A stretch of DNA of 32,560 nt from an uncultured Christensenella sp. (GTDB lineage Bacteria > Bacillota > Clostridia > Christensenellales > Borkfalkiaceae), in contig CAJUGP010000005.1 of assembly GCA_910586365.1 (NCBI GenBank), positions 43,934 through 76,493 on the forward strand, written 5' to 3'. Below the pieces are notes generated by a model that made no database searches, was not told the origin of the DNA, and worked only from the letters and a program-made list of their open reading frames with translations. Positions 1 to 8,067 of the stretch are shown here, one piece after another; within the stretch, counting starts at the first letter, position 1, and each line of letters begins with the position of its first letter. Position numbers and translations under genes: made by a program.

Positions 1-34
1 GTGACTGGAGTTCAGACGTGTGCTCTTCCGATCT
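1..34. other. Residual Illumina TruSeq read-2 adapter
   Basis: These 34 bases match the standard Illumina multiplexing read-2 primer (begins GTGACTGGAG, ends CTTCCGATCT). This is sequencing-library DNA and not biological. Genome sequence begins at about position 35, and the minus-strand gene at 35-352 would read into the adapter. The left contig edge is therefore an assembly artefact and says nothing about where the element ends. Confidence 0.97.
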
Positions 35-352
35 AATCCATTTTTTAAGTTCTCGGATTAACTTTTTTACTTGTTTTCGATTAAGTCTTACACCTTCCCC
101 AACTTCATCACCGCTTTGCATTTTGCGACAACCTTCGTTACGCGCTGTAGGCAATCCGTTTGGAATTGTAGGAATATCTCCATAACACCGTTTGTACCAA
201 TCCAATTTTTCGTCATCTATCAAAACCTTACAGTTTACTCGGAGATACGTTTCACCGACAGTATTAGACGTATATCCTTCTATATATCCGTATCTTTCGG
301 GGTTTTCTCCGTTAGGACACGCATACGTCTCATTTACAATTTTAAATGGCAT
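35..352 (-). CDS. Unknown phage-type protein, 3' end cut off by contig edge
   Basis: An open frame starts at ATG 352 and stays open for 106 residues until it meets the adapter. The start is preceded by AAGGAG at good spacing, inside the last codons of the SF2 helicase gene, whose stop codon lies just upstream. The protein begins MPFKIVNETYACPNGENPER, is rich in charged and aromatic residues, and has Cys at 12, 41, 56 and 75, which could bind metal. The visible end is strongly basic. I do not recognise the family. Its position directly after the SF2 helicase in the replication operon suggests a DNA-metabolism or host-takeover role, but that is inference only. Confidence 0.6.
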
Positions 353-354
353 AG

Positions 355-1602
355 TCATTCTCCTTTTGATTGATTAAAATTATACTTGCCAGCAAAGCCG
401 CCCGAATTGAAATCTTTTTTCGCAGCCAAACTTCTCGATATTGCCAAATCTATACTACTTTTTGATTTAAGGTGATAGTAATATAAATCGGTATAAGGCG
501 TATTTAACCTATCGATTCGTCCCGCCGCCTGTGTCGTGATTTTGTACGAATAGTTTTGTGAGTAAAATATAATTGTGTCTGTTGTTATACAGTTCCATCC
601 TTCAGCGCCGGCTGTGTATTGAACCAAATATGCCCAATAATGTCCGGACGGCACCGGTTGATGAACGTGCCCGTTCCACTCAGCTACAGTCAACCCGCTA
701 TCCGCACAAAGTTTTCTTAAAATCTCCAGTTCATAATCGAAGTTGTAAAATATAATTGCTTTGTTATGACGTTCCAAAATCCCCATCAGTTTGATCTGTC
801 TTGAAGTGTCCGTATTTACGAGTTTTCGCAAACAAAAACAGAATTCGCTTGCATTCTCGATCGGCTTTCCTTTTTCAAGGTTCCATCGTTTTCTTATAAG
901 TTCTTTGTAGCCGAGAATATCATAGTCACATACAACATCTTCATGGTGCGGAACGGTGTTCCTCTCAAACTCCATGTCGACCAATATGGAATTTCTCAGC
1001 CGTATTAATTTACCCGTATTGATATATCTTTCTACTTTCGGAAATTTTGAAAGCCGACTGTAAACAGCATGTTCCCGTTCGAACTCTGTCTTGTTTTTAT
1101 AAAAACCGTTAGCTATAAATACTGGAATATAATCATGCCACGTGTCTCCCGGCGTTGCGGATAAAAGAATCCATTCGTTTTTCTTTGCTATTGACAAAAA
1201 GGCTTTTACCCAACTACCGTATCCGACAACGCGCTGCTCGTCGAATATAAAGAAGGAATCTTTAACGTCCGAATACTTTTGTATGTTATTCCATGAATCG
1301 ACAACGACCTTATTAGAATATAAATTGTTTTCTTTTTTGGTAGAGAGCAAGAATGGAACCATTTCGCCTTCCCATTCTAACGTATCGCGTTTTCTTGCCG
1401 TCGTAATAATATAAAGGTCTTTGGGTGGATCGCCCATTGGAACACAGTTTTCAGTTCCTATAACGCCATCTTGCTGAATATAATAATACGCTAAAGCCGT
1501 TCTCGATTTACCGCTGCCGACTCCGCCGCGCAATATACAGCCGTTTTTCATCTTTTTTATAGCTTCCATTTGGTAGTCATATAAAGGCAGTACCGCCGGC
1601 AT
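355..1602 (-). CDS. Phage SF2 (SNF2/DEAD-like) DNA helicase
   Basis: This is a 415-residue superfamily 2 helicase. The Walker A motif GGVGSGKS lies at about residues 26-33, motif II DEQR at 121-124 and motif III SAT at 148-150. The C-terminal half has motif V-like TAGAEGWN and motif VI QAAGRIDR. Helicases of this type, next to an SSB and a polymerase, are standard in the replication modules of Firmicutes phages, where they probably remodel DNA or restart forks. The start codon overlaps the stop of the methyltransferase-like gene (TAATG), with AAAAGGAG upstream, so the two are translationally coupled. All core helicase motifs are intact. The exact subfamily (SNF2 or DEAD/UvsW-like) cannot be settled by eye. 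Confidence 0.88.
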   Translation of the reverse strand: MPAVLPLYDYQMEAIKKMKNGCILRGGVGSGKSRTALAYYYIQQDGVIGTENCVPMGDPPKDLYIITTARKRDTLEWEGEMVPFLLSTKKENNLYSNKVVVDSWNNIQKYSDVKDSFFIFDEQRVVGYGSWVKAFLSIAKKNEWILLSATPGDTWHDYIPVFIANGFYKNKTEFEREHAVYSRLSKFPKVERYINTGKLIRLRNSILVDMEFERNTVPHHEDVVCDYDILGYKELIRKRWNLEKGKPIENASEFCFCLRKLVNTDTSRQIKLMGILERHNKAIIFYNFDYELEILRKLCADSGLTVAEWNGHVHQPVPSGHYWAYLVQYTAGAEGWNCITTDTIIFYSQNYSYKITTQAAGRIDRLNTPYTDLYYYHLKSKSSIDLAISRSLAAKKDFNSGGFAGKYNFNQSKGE

Positions 1603-2324
1603 TATTCTTCACTCCTTTTTAATTTGTTTAATAAATTACGTACTTGCCATAGTTCATTAAAATACATCGGAGTAAACCAATAATTTTCGTACGTATCATT
1701 TTCATCAATCGGATTTGCCAAGCTGTCGCCAACCTTCACAAAACCGGCCACACCGAGTAATGTAATCTGAATATAACACATTAACGCTGCGGTCTGATCT
1801 ATATCTTGTCCAACGACAAACACATGATTTTGGTAGTTCATGCCCGCTTTACTTAATTGTTCTTTGGCTTCGTTAATTCCGGATATCAAAAGTGCTCCGG
1901 CTCCGCATGCACAGTCGTTGATTGAAATATAATTTTTCTTTTTAGCCTCTTCAACGACATTACCCAAGCTAAGCTTCGCCATAAACAAACTTACGTCATA
2001 TGGTGTAAAATATTGCCCCGCGCTTTTATTACCAAGATCGAGATTCATATATACAGACCCTAAGAAATCCTGATTTGTGTTTTCTTCCAACGCATTTACC
2101 ACCTTAGCTAACAGCTTAGGAAAAAGCTTTTGCTCATTTTTGTTGTACTTTTTTATGATTCGAAGATATTCCTCTTCTCTTTTTGCATAATTCTTTTTAT
2201 CGAATACGTTTGCAAACGAACATGCGGACATATAAATAAAGTCGTTCCACACATCCCATTTATTATGACTATACGACAAGATATGAAAAGTTCGCATGAA
2301 TTCGTTTTTAAGATTATTTTCCAT
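1602..2324 (-). CDS. N6-adenine methyltransferase-fold protein lacking the NPPY/F motif
   Basis: This 240-residue protein resembles the N6_Mtase part of HsdM. It has the GQYFTP sequence at about 103-108, a SAM-binding motif I (NDCACGAGALL) at about 136-146 and the acidic-loop sequence GQDID at 172-176. Where motif IV (NPPF or NPPY) should follow, it reads GDSLANPIDEN and then WFTPMYF, so the catalytic dipeptide region is absent. The reading frame is intact, and I recall phage relatives with the same WFTP-type ending, so this looks like a family trait and not decay. The start at 2324 was chosen for its AAAGGAG at good spacing; a longer frame reaches 2351. It overlaps the preceding cysteine protein gene by 11 bp. 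SAM binding is likely; DNA methylation is doubtful. Confidence 0.8.
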   Translation of the reverse strand: MENNLKNEFMRTFHILSYSHNKWDVWNDFIYMSACSFANVFDKKNYAKREEEYLRIIKKYNKNEQKLFPKLLAKVVNALEENTNQDFLGSVYMNLDLGNKSAGQYFTPYDVSLFMAKLSLGNVVEEAKKKNYISINDCACGAGALLISGINEAKEQLSKAGMNYQNHVFVVGQDIDQTAALMCYIQITLLGVAGFVKVGDSLANPIDENDTYENYWFTPMYFNELWQVRNLLNKLKRSEE

Positions 2325-2517
2325 TCTTTTTATCTCCTTTACGATTTGCACTTTTAATAGCGTCGCAAATACCCTTATTACAGGTTTCTTGTTGGCAATT
2401 CAAACAAATATCACATTTTTCGTTACCGCTATGCATTTTGAAAGATATTCCACAGCCCCAAAAATTAGTGGTGCCGTAAATTGTTCTATGTTTGAATCTA
2501 TTTGGTTTAAGCTTCAT
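2314..2517 (-). CDS. Small cysteine-rich, probable zinc-binding phage protein
   Basis: This 67-residue protein has six cysteines in a compact pattern: WGCG near residue 21, CDICLNC at about 35-41, then C46 and C51. The arrangement looks like a treble-clef or zinc-ribbon module. The ends are basic. I recognise the WGCG plus CxxCxxC arrangement from small proteins in the replication operons of Firmicutes phages, but no function is known to me. A two-codon frame with a strong Shine-Dalgarno (ATG AAA TAG at 2539-2547) lies just upstream and may tune translation. The gene follows the terminator after the SSB gene and overlaps the next gene by 11 bp. Confidence 0.65.
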   Translation of the reverse strand: MKLKPNRFKHRTIYGTTNFWGCGISFKMHSGNEKCDICLNCQQETCNKGICDAIKSANRKGDKKNGK

Positions 2518-2563
2518 ATTGCGATACCTCGAATTTAACTATTTCATTTAACACACTCCTTAA

Positions 2564-2608
2564 AAATATAAGTAAAAGAGCCAACATGTTTTTTCAACAC
2601 ATCGGCTC
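2564..2608 (-). terminator. Rho-independent terminator after the SSB-type gene
   Basis: On the minus strand an 11-bp stem (arms at 2598-2608 and 2578-2588, with three G-U pairs) closes an A-rich loop. It is followed by UUUUACUU and then UAUAUUUUU. It lies 20 bp after the SSB-type stop codon, so it should end or weaken the replicase/SSB transcript before the cysteine-protein/methyltransferase/helicase genes. Confidence 0.75.
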
Positions 2609-2627
2609 CTTACCTATTGAGAAAATT

Positions 2628-3089
2628 TTAACCGTTGAGATTAGCGTATTTATCGGCAAACGCACCTTCAACGATAGTTACGTACATTTCTTTAAGATAC
2701 GCTTTGACACCGAACTTTCCGTTTGCTTCCCAATTATACGGTCTTACGACCAAATCGACATTGGCGATCTCCGCAAAATCAAGAGTGCCGATCGAATCCG
2801 TATCCAACTGCGTTTTGGCGTTCTTTGTTACCAAGAATACTTTGGGCGGAACGTTATCGAAACTCACTTGCACGGGAAGATAGCTTGTAACCTCGTCTTC
2901 CGGTTCTCTCGGCTTAAGAGTTCTTATGTTCCAACCGATTGCTGTAAGTTCGTCGGCTAATTTCGGATCTTCTATCACCACACAGAAATTCCGACTGCCT
3001 TTTCTGTTGAATTTCGTCTCTATTCCGGAAAAATTCCGAAATATAATTCTTGCGTTCTCGATTACAATACAATCCTTAACGTTCGTCAT
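2628..3089 (-). CDS. Single-stranded DNA-binding-type protein (DUF2815-like)
   Basis: This 153-residue protein opens with an ENARIIFRNFSG segment, followed by GSRNFCVVIEDP, an acidic stretch after WNIRTLKPREPEDE, and the C-terminal block DLVVRPYNWEANGKFGVKAYLK. These blocks match the small OB-fold proteins encoded next to the DNA polymerase in Firmicutes phages, which are taken to be their SSB. The start ATG overlaps the stop of the polymerase fusion (ATGA) and has AAAGGAG upstream inside that gene, so polymerase and SSB are made together. A good terminator follows. The fold and ssDNA binding are inferred from family and position. Confidence 0.75.
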   Translation of the reverse strand: MTNVKDCIVIENARIIFRNFSGIETKFNRKGSRNFCVVIEDPKLADELTAIGWNIRTLKPREPEDEVTSYLPVQVSFDNVPPKVFLVTKNAKTQLDTDSIGTLDFAEIANVDLVVRPYNWEANGKFGVKAYLKEMYVTIVEGAFADKYANLNG

Positions 3090-6000
3090 TTCTTATTTAT
3101 CTCCTTTAAATTAAAAATTGTTGAAATATCATAGCCTAAGCTACAATCGCAATGAAATTCATCATTGCTAAAATGTTCGCACCCCTTGCAGGTTTCCTTT
3201 CCGCAAGGAAGATACCAAGGCGGGAATGCTTCTTCTTTAGGCAATTCGACTATGTCGTCCGATACAAACCATTCAAAATCGCCAAATGCAGAAATAGACT
3301 CAACAGCCTCGTTCAACAATTTCTCATAATGTTCCATATCGATATCGTTTTGCTTATCGAGTTGCCTAACCATTTCGGATTCCATCCAACGATACCCCGT
3401 GGTTCCCGTCGCAGCAAAATATTTATCATTGTTACAACGATATAATATGCCGCCGCCCTTCCCTTTTTTTATCGGCACGAAATTTCCGATACGACCTATA
3501 AAGTGGTAGTCGTGACCGGTTTCTATTTTGTGAACCAAATCTTCCGAAATATCTTCGAACTCTTTTTCCGAAATTTTGTTTTTTTTTAATTGCTCTCTTG
3601 CTTTTTTAAGTTCCTCCTCATATGTAGAAACATCCGGCAAAGATTCGTTCATGTCCAGATATAAATTACCCGCTTTCACTTCGAAAGTTTTGCACATATC
3701 CCCAAACTCGATTTTTTCTTTGCTGAATAATTTCTTAAACAAATAAGGAACGGCAAATTGCGCTCCCGTTGCAGTCCATTCTCCTCCGTGTTTTTTATTG
3801 TCGGAAGGAATATAATTATACAGTTCCTGACAAGGTTTGGGATTTTTGTATCGGGCAATATAAACCGCATCATTTACAAGACACATTTTTTCGTATGTAG
3901 CCTCATGTTCAAACGTGTATCCATATCGTTTTCCGAAATCCATAACAAACCGTATAATTTCAGGTCCAGCATTCGGTATTTTTATAGAATCCGTTTTAAT
4001 ATGCGCAACCGTGTAGCCTCTTTCCATAACCTCATGTTTCAAATCGATCATAAACAAAGCTCCACGTTTTGCAACAATGTTATCGATGTTTCGCGGATCC
4101 TTAAAAGCATTTTCAAAACCAGCCGATGTTAACCCATATACCGAATTAATTGCGGTTTTGAGTGCGTCGGCCAATTCTTTTGACGTCAATTCGCCCTTTA
4201 TTACTTTTTGGACATAAGGGGTAAGCTTTCCGTCTAACATTTGATTTACTTCATCCCATGCTTCGTGCTTTATGCTTACCCTACCTTCAACAATCTCGCG
4301 AAAAGCTTTCGTAAATCTCGGACCAAACAAACACTCGGCTATAACACTGTGCGGATGCATAGACGCAACGTCCAACAGTGCAACGTTCGAATACATTCCC
4401 GGTTCGGCGTAAACATACCCGCCTTCTCCAACCTCTTCGCCGCGATACGTTGAAATGCCCGAGTTAAACGCATACCCTTCAAAGTACGGCAACAAACTCT
4501 TTGCTTTACCATGCGGCGACGACATTACATCCGGACATGTTTCCCTTAAGAAGCTCAACGTTTCCTCGTCTAAAGATTTTATAGGTTGCGATAAGTCCCT
4601 ATAATTGAACTCGCTTTGCGGTTTTCTCTCACCGCCGAATATAATTTTTGTTGTCAACGTATTTGTGGTGTCATTAACCGTCATGCCTGCCAAATCCGCC
4701 AAAATCTGTCGCGCAGTCCAATCCGCGGATAAATAATCAAACGCCGCTTCTGTTGCTATAACGTCATTGTCGCAATATTCCGCAACTCGAACCCACATGT
4801 CCTCAGGTACCGGTTGATTCCACGGTAACCCAAGCTCTTGGTGGTGAATGCCCATTTCGATTTCAAGCTTTTTCAAACTCTTTTTGTTTCCCGCCGAAGC
4901 AAAGTCATAAATATCCGTATATGAAATGTTATATGCTTCTCCAAAGAAACAATCTTTGCCGCCCGTTTTACCTTTGTCGATTATTCTTTGCGACAGATTA
5001 TATAATTGTTCGCAAGAATATCCCATTAACCGTCCGTATAACATGTGGTTATCGTACCGCCGGCAGTTGAACCCAATAAGCTTAAATCTTATGAGTTCTT
5101 CAATCTCGGACGGCGACGGATTTATCATGCGAACAACGGGATTATCCTTACCACGAAGTTTCCAGTTAACCAAAAATAAATTAGGAAAAACTTCTACGTC
5201 ATAAAATATAATCCTGTCATCCAAGCTTGGTTTGCTTTCGGAACATTCGTCCGATTTAAACTTCATTTTGCTCACGAGTTTTATACAATATTCCGATTGA
5301 TGTGTGCTGTTTGCGGCAAATGCCAAGACTGCATTCCGCATATCGGAAACATCGTATTTAATATTTTGCGCATACGCATCTTCCAAAATTTTATAAATGA
5401 AGTCGATACTGGGCTTGGTCGCACCGTGTATTTCCTTATTCAAATTTCGTTTGATGGAAGTCCGTATGCCTTTTTCGTTTTTAATCGCATCAAAATTTAC
5501 CATCTTATCTTCTCCTTTCAGTGGCAAACCCGAACTAATTGTAGCTATCGGCAAATTATTGCACTTCGATAGTTTTCTACGAAGAGAACTTTTACCTGTG
5601 AATATCTTTATTTCTATATTGTCGTCATAAACTCGGCTTAACCGCGACACGTCCCCGCTATAAATATAATGCAGATGTATGCCCTGCCCGCCTTTGCTTA
5701 CTTCGGCATATGTTTGAGGCCATTTTTCGGCAGCCGCCTTGTTTGCCTCGAAATTTTTGTTGCCATTTGCATCGACAATATCAAAATCTATCACAATGTG
5801 GCTCAACGGAACCTTTACATAATGCAATTTTGACGTATCGATATCACGCAATGTTGTCGTTACACTATCCCATTTTGCAATCGGCGTTTCACTACTCGAA
5901 GCATACTGCGCGGGAAAATCGGAACAAATATCATCAAAAACGGAATGAGCTGTCGATAAATCAAGCCAAGATGTCGTGTTCTTTTTTTTTACACTCCGTT

Positions 6001-7306
6001 TGTGTTCTTGAAATTTTTCTTTTTTGAATCCGATATAATAACTGCGAACCCGTGTTCCATCTTCCGTATTGCACCGCTCTTTATATTCTTCAAAATAGTT
6101 TTTCAACTCCTCCTTGAATAATCTTTGCGGTAGCGGATATCCGACCTTTGCTTCTTCGCAATAGCTCTTATACATTTCCCACGCCGCTTTTAATGTTGTG
6201 CCGTCTTCCTTTGCAAATATAAAGTACGAATCCAATACGTAGTTGTAAAAATCATTGGACGCGCCCATCATTGCAATCGGAACATAATCGTCAAACATTC
6301 CGGGATCGCTTAAATATAAATCACGGCAATGCGTTGCTATTCCGCCCAGTTCAAACTTAATCTTACCGATTGTTGTTTTGTACTCGCTTGAATCGAGCTT
6401 GTTACCTGTCGGAGACACATCGATAAGCCGACGCATCAAACCGGATTTTGCATCGGTTATTCTCACCGGTTTGTTGGTTCCCATAAAAAGAAAACACTTA
6501 AACCGATTAGCGTACGTAGACTTAAATTTTTCATTTACCGTCATTAACTCATGAGATACCAGACTATTTAATCGCGTATTGTCTTCGATTCTGGACAAGT
6601 CCCCATCGTGTTGAATTGCGACTAACGGGTTATGCTTAAACGCCTCCAATGCAAATGAGTTGCTTGTAGATCCTAATGCCTTTGCATCGAATACCGAATA
6701 ATATCCATCAAATAGTTGTTGTATAATATTAAGAACAGTCGATTTACCGGTTCCTGCCGCACCATACAAAACCATGAATTTTTGTATCTTTTTGGAATCT
6801 CCGGATACGATGGAACCTATCGCCCACTCTATTTTTTTTCGTTCTTCATCAGAATATAATGTCGACATCAATTTGTCGTATGCAGTCGTATCGCAATCTT
6901 CAAGCGGATAAGACAATTTCTTACTGGCATAATCCTTTTTCGTTGTTTCGTAATTGGAAAATATAATTTTTTCATCCAACATATGAAACGAATCGCGCAT
7001 TTGTTTTTGACAATATTTATGCCAAGCGTCAATTACACCCGTTTCAGAGTCCCACATATGTAAAACTTTAACTTGCGACTCAAATTTTCCTTTATTTTGT
7101 TCATAATAAATATCCAGCTCTCGGTCGATAAGATTTATTGCGTCTTCTTCATCAGTAGACCAAAGACCTTTATCTTCTATCCAAATTGCATAGAAATCCC
7201 CGCCTCGAATCATTAAGTCTTCACTTTTCTTAATGACAAATTTAGGATAGATCTCTATTACACCGCGTTTCGAGCTGCGTGTAGAAATCAATAAAAAATC
7301 CAGCAT
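3086..7306 (-). CDS. Helicase / PrimPol primase / family B DNA polymerase fusion
   Basis: One 1,406-residue frame carries three replication enzymes in order. Residues 1-450 are a D5/P4-type SF3 helicase: Walker A GAAGTGKST at 182-190, a Walker-B-like QHDGD at 232-236 and the sensor FMGTN at 274-278. Residues 450-600 look like an archaeo-eukaryotic PrimPol: hDhD at 507-509 (IDFD), a GGQGIHLHY segment at 539-547 and IEIKIF at 564-569. Residues 695-1330 are a proofreading family B polymerase: ExoI DVE 703-705, ExoII FNCRRYD 746-752, ExoIII YCDND 844-848, motif A DVASMHP 979-985, motif B KTAINSVYG 1050-1058 and motif C KTDS 1104-1107. The C-terminus has a cysteine cluster (CGKETCKGC, then CDC). 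No key residue is missing. The start at 7306 has no obvious Shine-Dalgarno. The SSB-type gene is coupled downstream. Confidence 0.88.
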   Translation of the reverse strand: MLDFLLISTRSSKRGVIEIYPKFVIKKSEDLMIRGGDFYAIWIEDKGLWSTDEEDAINLIDRELDIYYEQNKGKFESQVKVLHMWDSETGVIDAWHKYCQKQMRDSFHMLDEKIIFSNYETTKKDYASKKLSYPLEDCDTTAYDKLMSTLYSDEERKKIEWAIGSIVSGDSKKIQKFMVLYGAAGTGKSTVLNIIQQLFDGYYSVFDAKALGSTSNSFALEAFKHNPLVAIQHDGDLSRIEDNTRLNSLVSHELMTVNEKFKSTYANRFKCFLFMGTNKPVRITDAKSGLMRRLIDVSPTGNKLDSSEYKTTIGKIKFELGGIATHCRDLYLSDPGMFDDYVPIAMMGASNDFYNYVLDSYFIFAKEDGTTLKAAWEMYKSYCEEAKVGYPLPQRLFKEELKNYFEEYKERCNTEDGTRVRSYYIGFKKEKFQEHKRSVKKKNTTSWLDLSTAHSVFDDICSDFPAQYASSSETPIAKWDSVTTTLRDIDTSKLHYVKVPLSHIVIDFDIVDANGNKNFEANKAAAEKWPQTYAEVSKGGQGIHLHYIYSGDVSRLSRVYDDNIEIKIFTGKSSLRRKLSKCNNLPIATISSGLPLKGEDKMVNFDAIKNEKGIRTSIKRNLNKEIHGATKPSIDFIYKILEDAYAQNIKYDVSDMRNAVLAFAANSTHQSEYCIKLVSKMKFKSDECSESKPSLDDRIIFYDVEVFPNLFLVNWKLRGKDNPVVRMINPSPSEIEELIRFKLIGFNCRRYDNHMLYGRLMGYSCEQLYNLSQRIIDKGKTGGKDCFFGEAYNISYTDIYDFASAGNKKSLKKLEIEMGIHHQELGLPWNQPVPEDMWVRVAEYCDNDVIATEAAFDYLSADWTARQILADLAGMTVNDTTNTLTTKIIFGGERKPQSEFNYRDLSQPIKSLDEETLSFLRETCPDVMSSPHGKAKSLLPYFEGYAFNSGISTYRGEEVGEGGYVYAEPGMYSNVALLDVASMHPHSVIAECLFGPRFTKAFREIVEGRVSIKHEAWDEVNQMLDGKLTPYVQKVIKGELTSKELADALKTAINSVYGLTSAGFENAFKDPRNIDNIVAKRGALFMIDLKHEVMERGYTVAHIKTDSIKIPNAGPEIIRFVMDFGKRYGYTFEHEATYEKMCLVNDAVYIARYKNPKPCQELYNYIPSDNKKHGGEWTATGAQFAVPYLFKKLFSKEKIEFGDMCKTFEVKAGNLYLDMNESLPDVSTYEEELKKAREQLKKNKISEKEFEDISEDLVHKIETGHDYHFIGRIGNFVPIKKGKGGGILYRCNNDKYFAATGTTGYRWMESEMVRQLDKQNDIDMEHYEKLLNEAVESISAFGDFEWFVSDDIVELPKEEAFPPWYLPCGKETCKGCEHFSNDEFHCDCSLGYDISTIFNLKEINKK

Positions 7307-7348
7307 TTGATTCTTATTCTAAATATCCATCGTCTACTTAGAACTTGC

Positions 7349-7450
7349 TTACCTCCTTAAAAGATTTTTATTAGGCATCGACCGCTTATAACTCGCCAAT
7401 TCCAACTTCGAAATATCAATAATGTCAGATCCGTCAAACTCGTGCCGCAT
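7349..7450 (-). CDS. Possible 33-residue ORF before the replicase
   Basis: A short frame from ATG 7450 encodes a plausible soluble peptide (MRHEFDGSDIIDISKLELAS, then a basic tail ending RR). It has no clear ribosome-binding site. An overlapping 38-residue frame starts at the ATG in the 7463-7466 area behind a weak AAGGAA site and reads a less protein-like sequence. The stop codon of the 33-residue frame lies in a strong GGAGGTAAG sequence that has no well-spaced start codon of its own. I recognise neither peptide. The 7307-7491 gap otherwise shows nothing. Confidence 0.25.
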   Translation of the reverse strand: MRHEFDGSDIIDISKLELASYKRSMPNKNLLRR

Positions 7451-7491
7451 TCATATGTAAAACTGTTTACCATAATTATTTCCTTATTACC

Positions 7492-8049
7492 TCACATCCT
7501 AAGATACTCGTCGAGAAACCAGCACATTTGGCACCAAATCTCTACGTTTCTTAAATCAATGTTCGGCTTGTTTTTTACGACAAAAAGACCGCCTTCGCCG
7601 TTAGGCTCGTAATCGCGATTCAGAAATCTATGAATAACAATATCTACGTATTCTCTATCGTAAGCATAGTCGTTCATAGATTCCAAACCGAGATTTTCGA
7701 GCATAATCCAAAACCAATCATCCGGACCGTAATCGTCATCGGGATTGTTCATAATGGTTTCTTCACAGCGAATCGAAAGAGCAATCATCATTTCGAATAC
7801 ACTGCATGGACGAACATCCAAAATCGAGGCAATCATCGGTTGCTCGTACTTGTGTTCCGCCCCGAAACGATATCTTAAATCAATACCGTCGCCATCTCGG
7901 TTGCCGTCCATGCCGATTGTGTAATCGAAATTTATACTATCCAAATGTACAAACAGTTTCTGATATGAATACCCTCTTGTGTGTTTCTTATTATCCACGA
8001 GTCTGCATAGCCAATCAAAATATTGATTACGCAAATAGTATTCAGTCAT
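7492..8049 (-). CDS. Conserved phage hypothetical protein
   Basis: This is a 185-residue acidic, soluble-looking protein with many aromatic residues and no membrane segment. Landmarks are QYFDWLCRLV near the N-terminus, the GMDGNRDGDGIDLRYRF block at about 46-62 and a WCQMCWFLDEYLR end. The block with asparagine, arginine and aspartate before LRYRF looks conserved and might bind a metal or nucleotide. I have seen this type of protein in prophages of Firmicutes, but no function is known to me. The start has AAAGGAG nine bases upstream. It lies just downstream of a membrane-anchored protein gene, and the replicase follows after about 185 bp. Confidence 0.6.
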   Translation of the reverse strand: MTEYYLRNQYFDWLCRLVDNKKHTRGYSYQKLFVHLDSINFDYTIGMDGNRDGDGIDLRYRFGAEHKYEQPMIASILDVRPCSVFEMMIALSIRCEETIMNNPDDDYGPDDWFWIMLENLGLESMNDYAYDREYVDIVIHRFLNRDYEPNGEGGLFVVKNKPNIDLRNVEIWCQMCWFLDEYLRM

Positions 8050-8067
8050 CTAAAATATAACTCCTTT

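Noticed and set aside
2507..2554. A 15-residue GTG-started leader peptide overlapping the cysteine-protein gene
   Set aside because: The AGGAG site is almost in contact with the GTG, too close for initiation. The two-codon ATG AAA TAG frame uses the site better.
3086..7306. Protein-primed replication (phi29/tectivirus type) because of the family B polymerase
   Set aside because: The chain also has a helicase and a primase domain, and no terminal-protein gene or terminal repeat is visible, so primase-dependent replication is the better reading.
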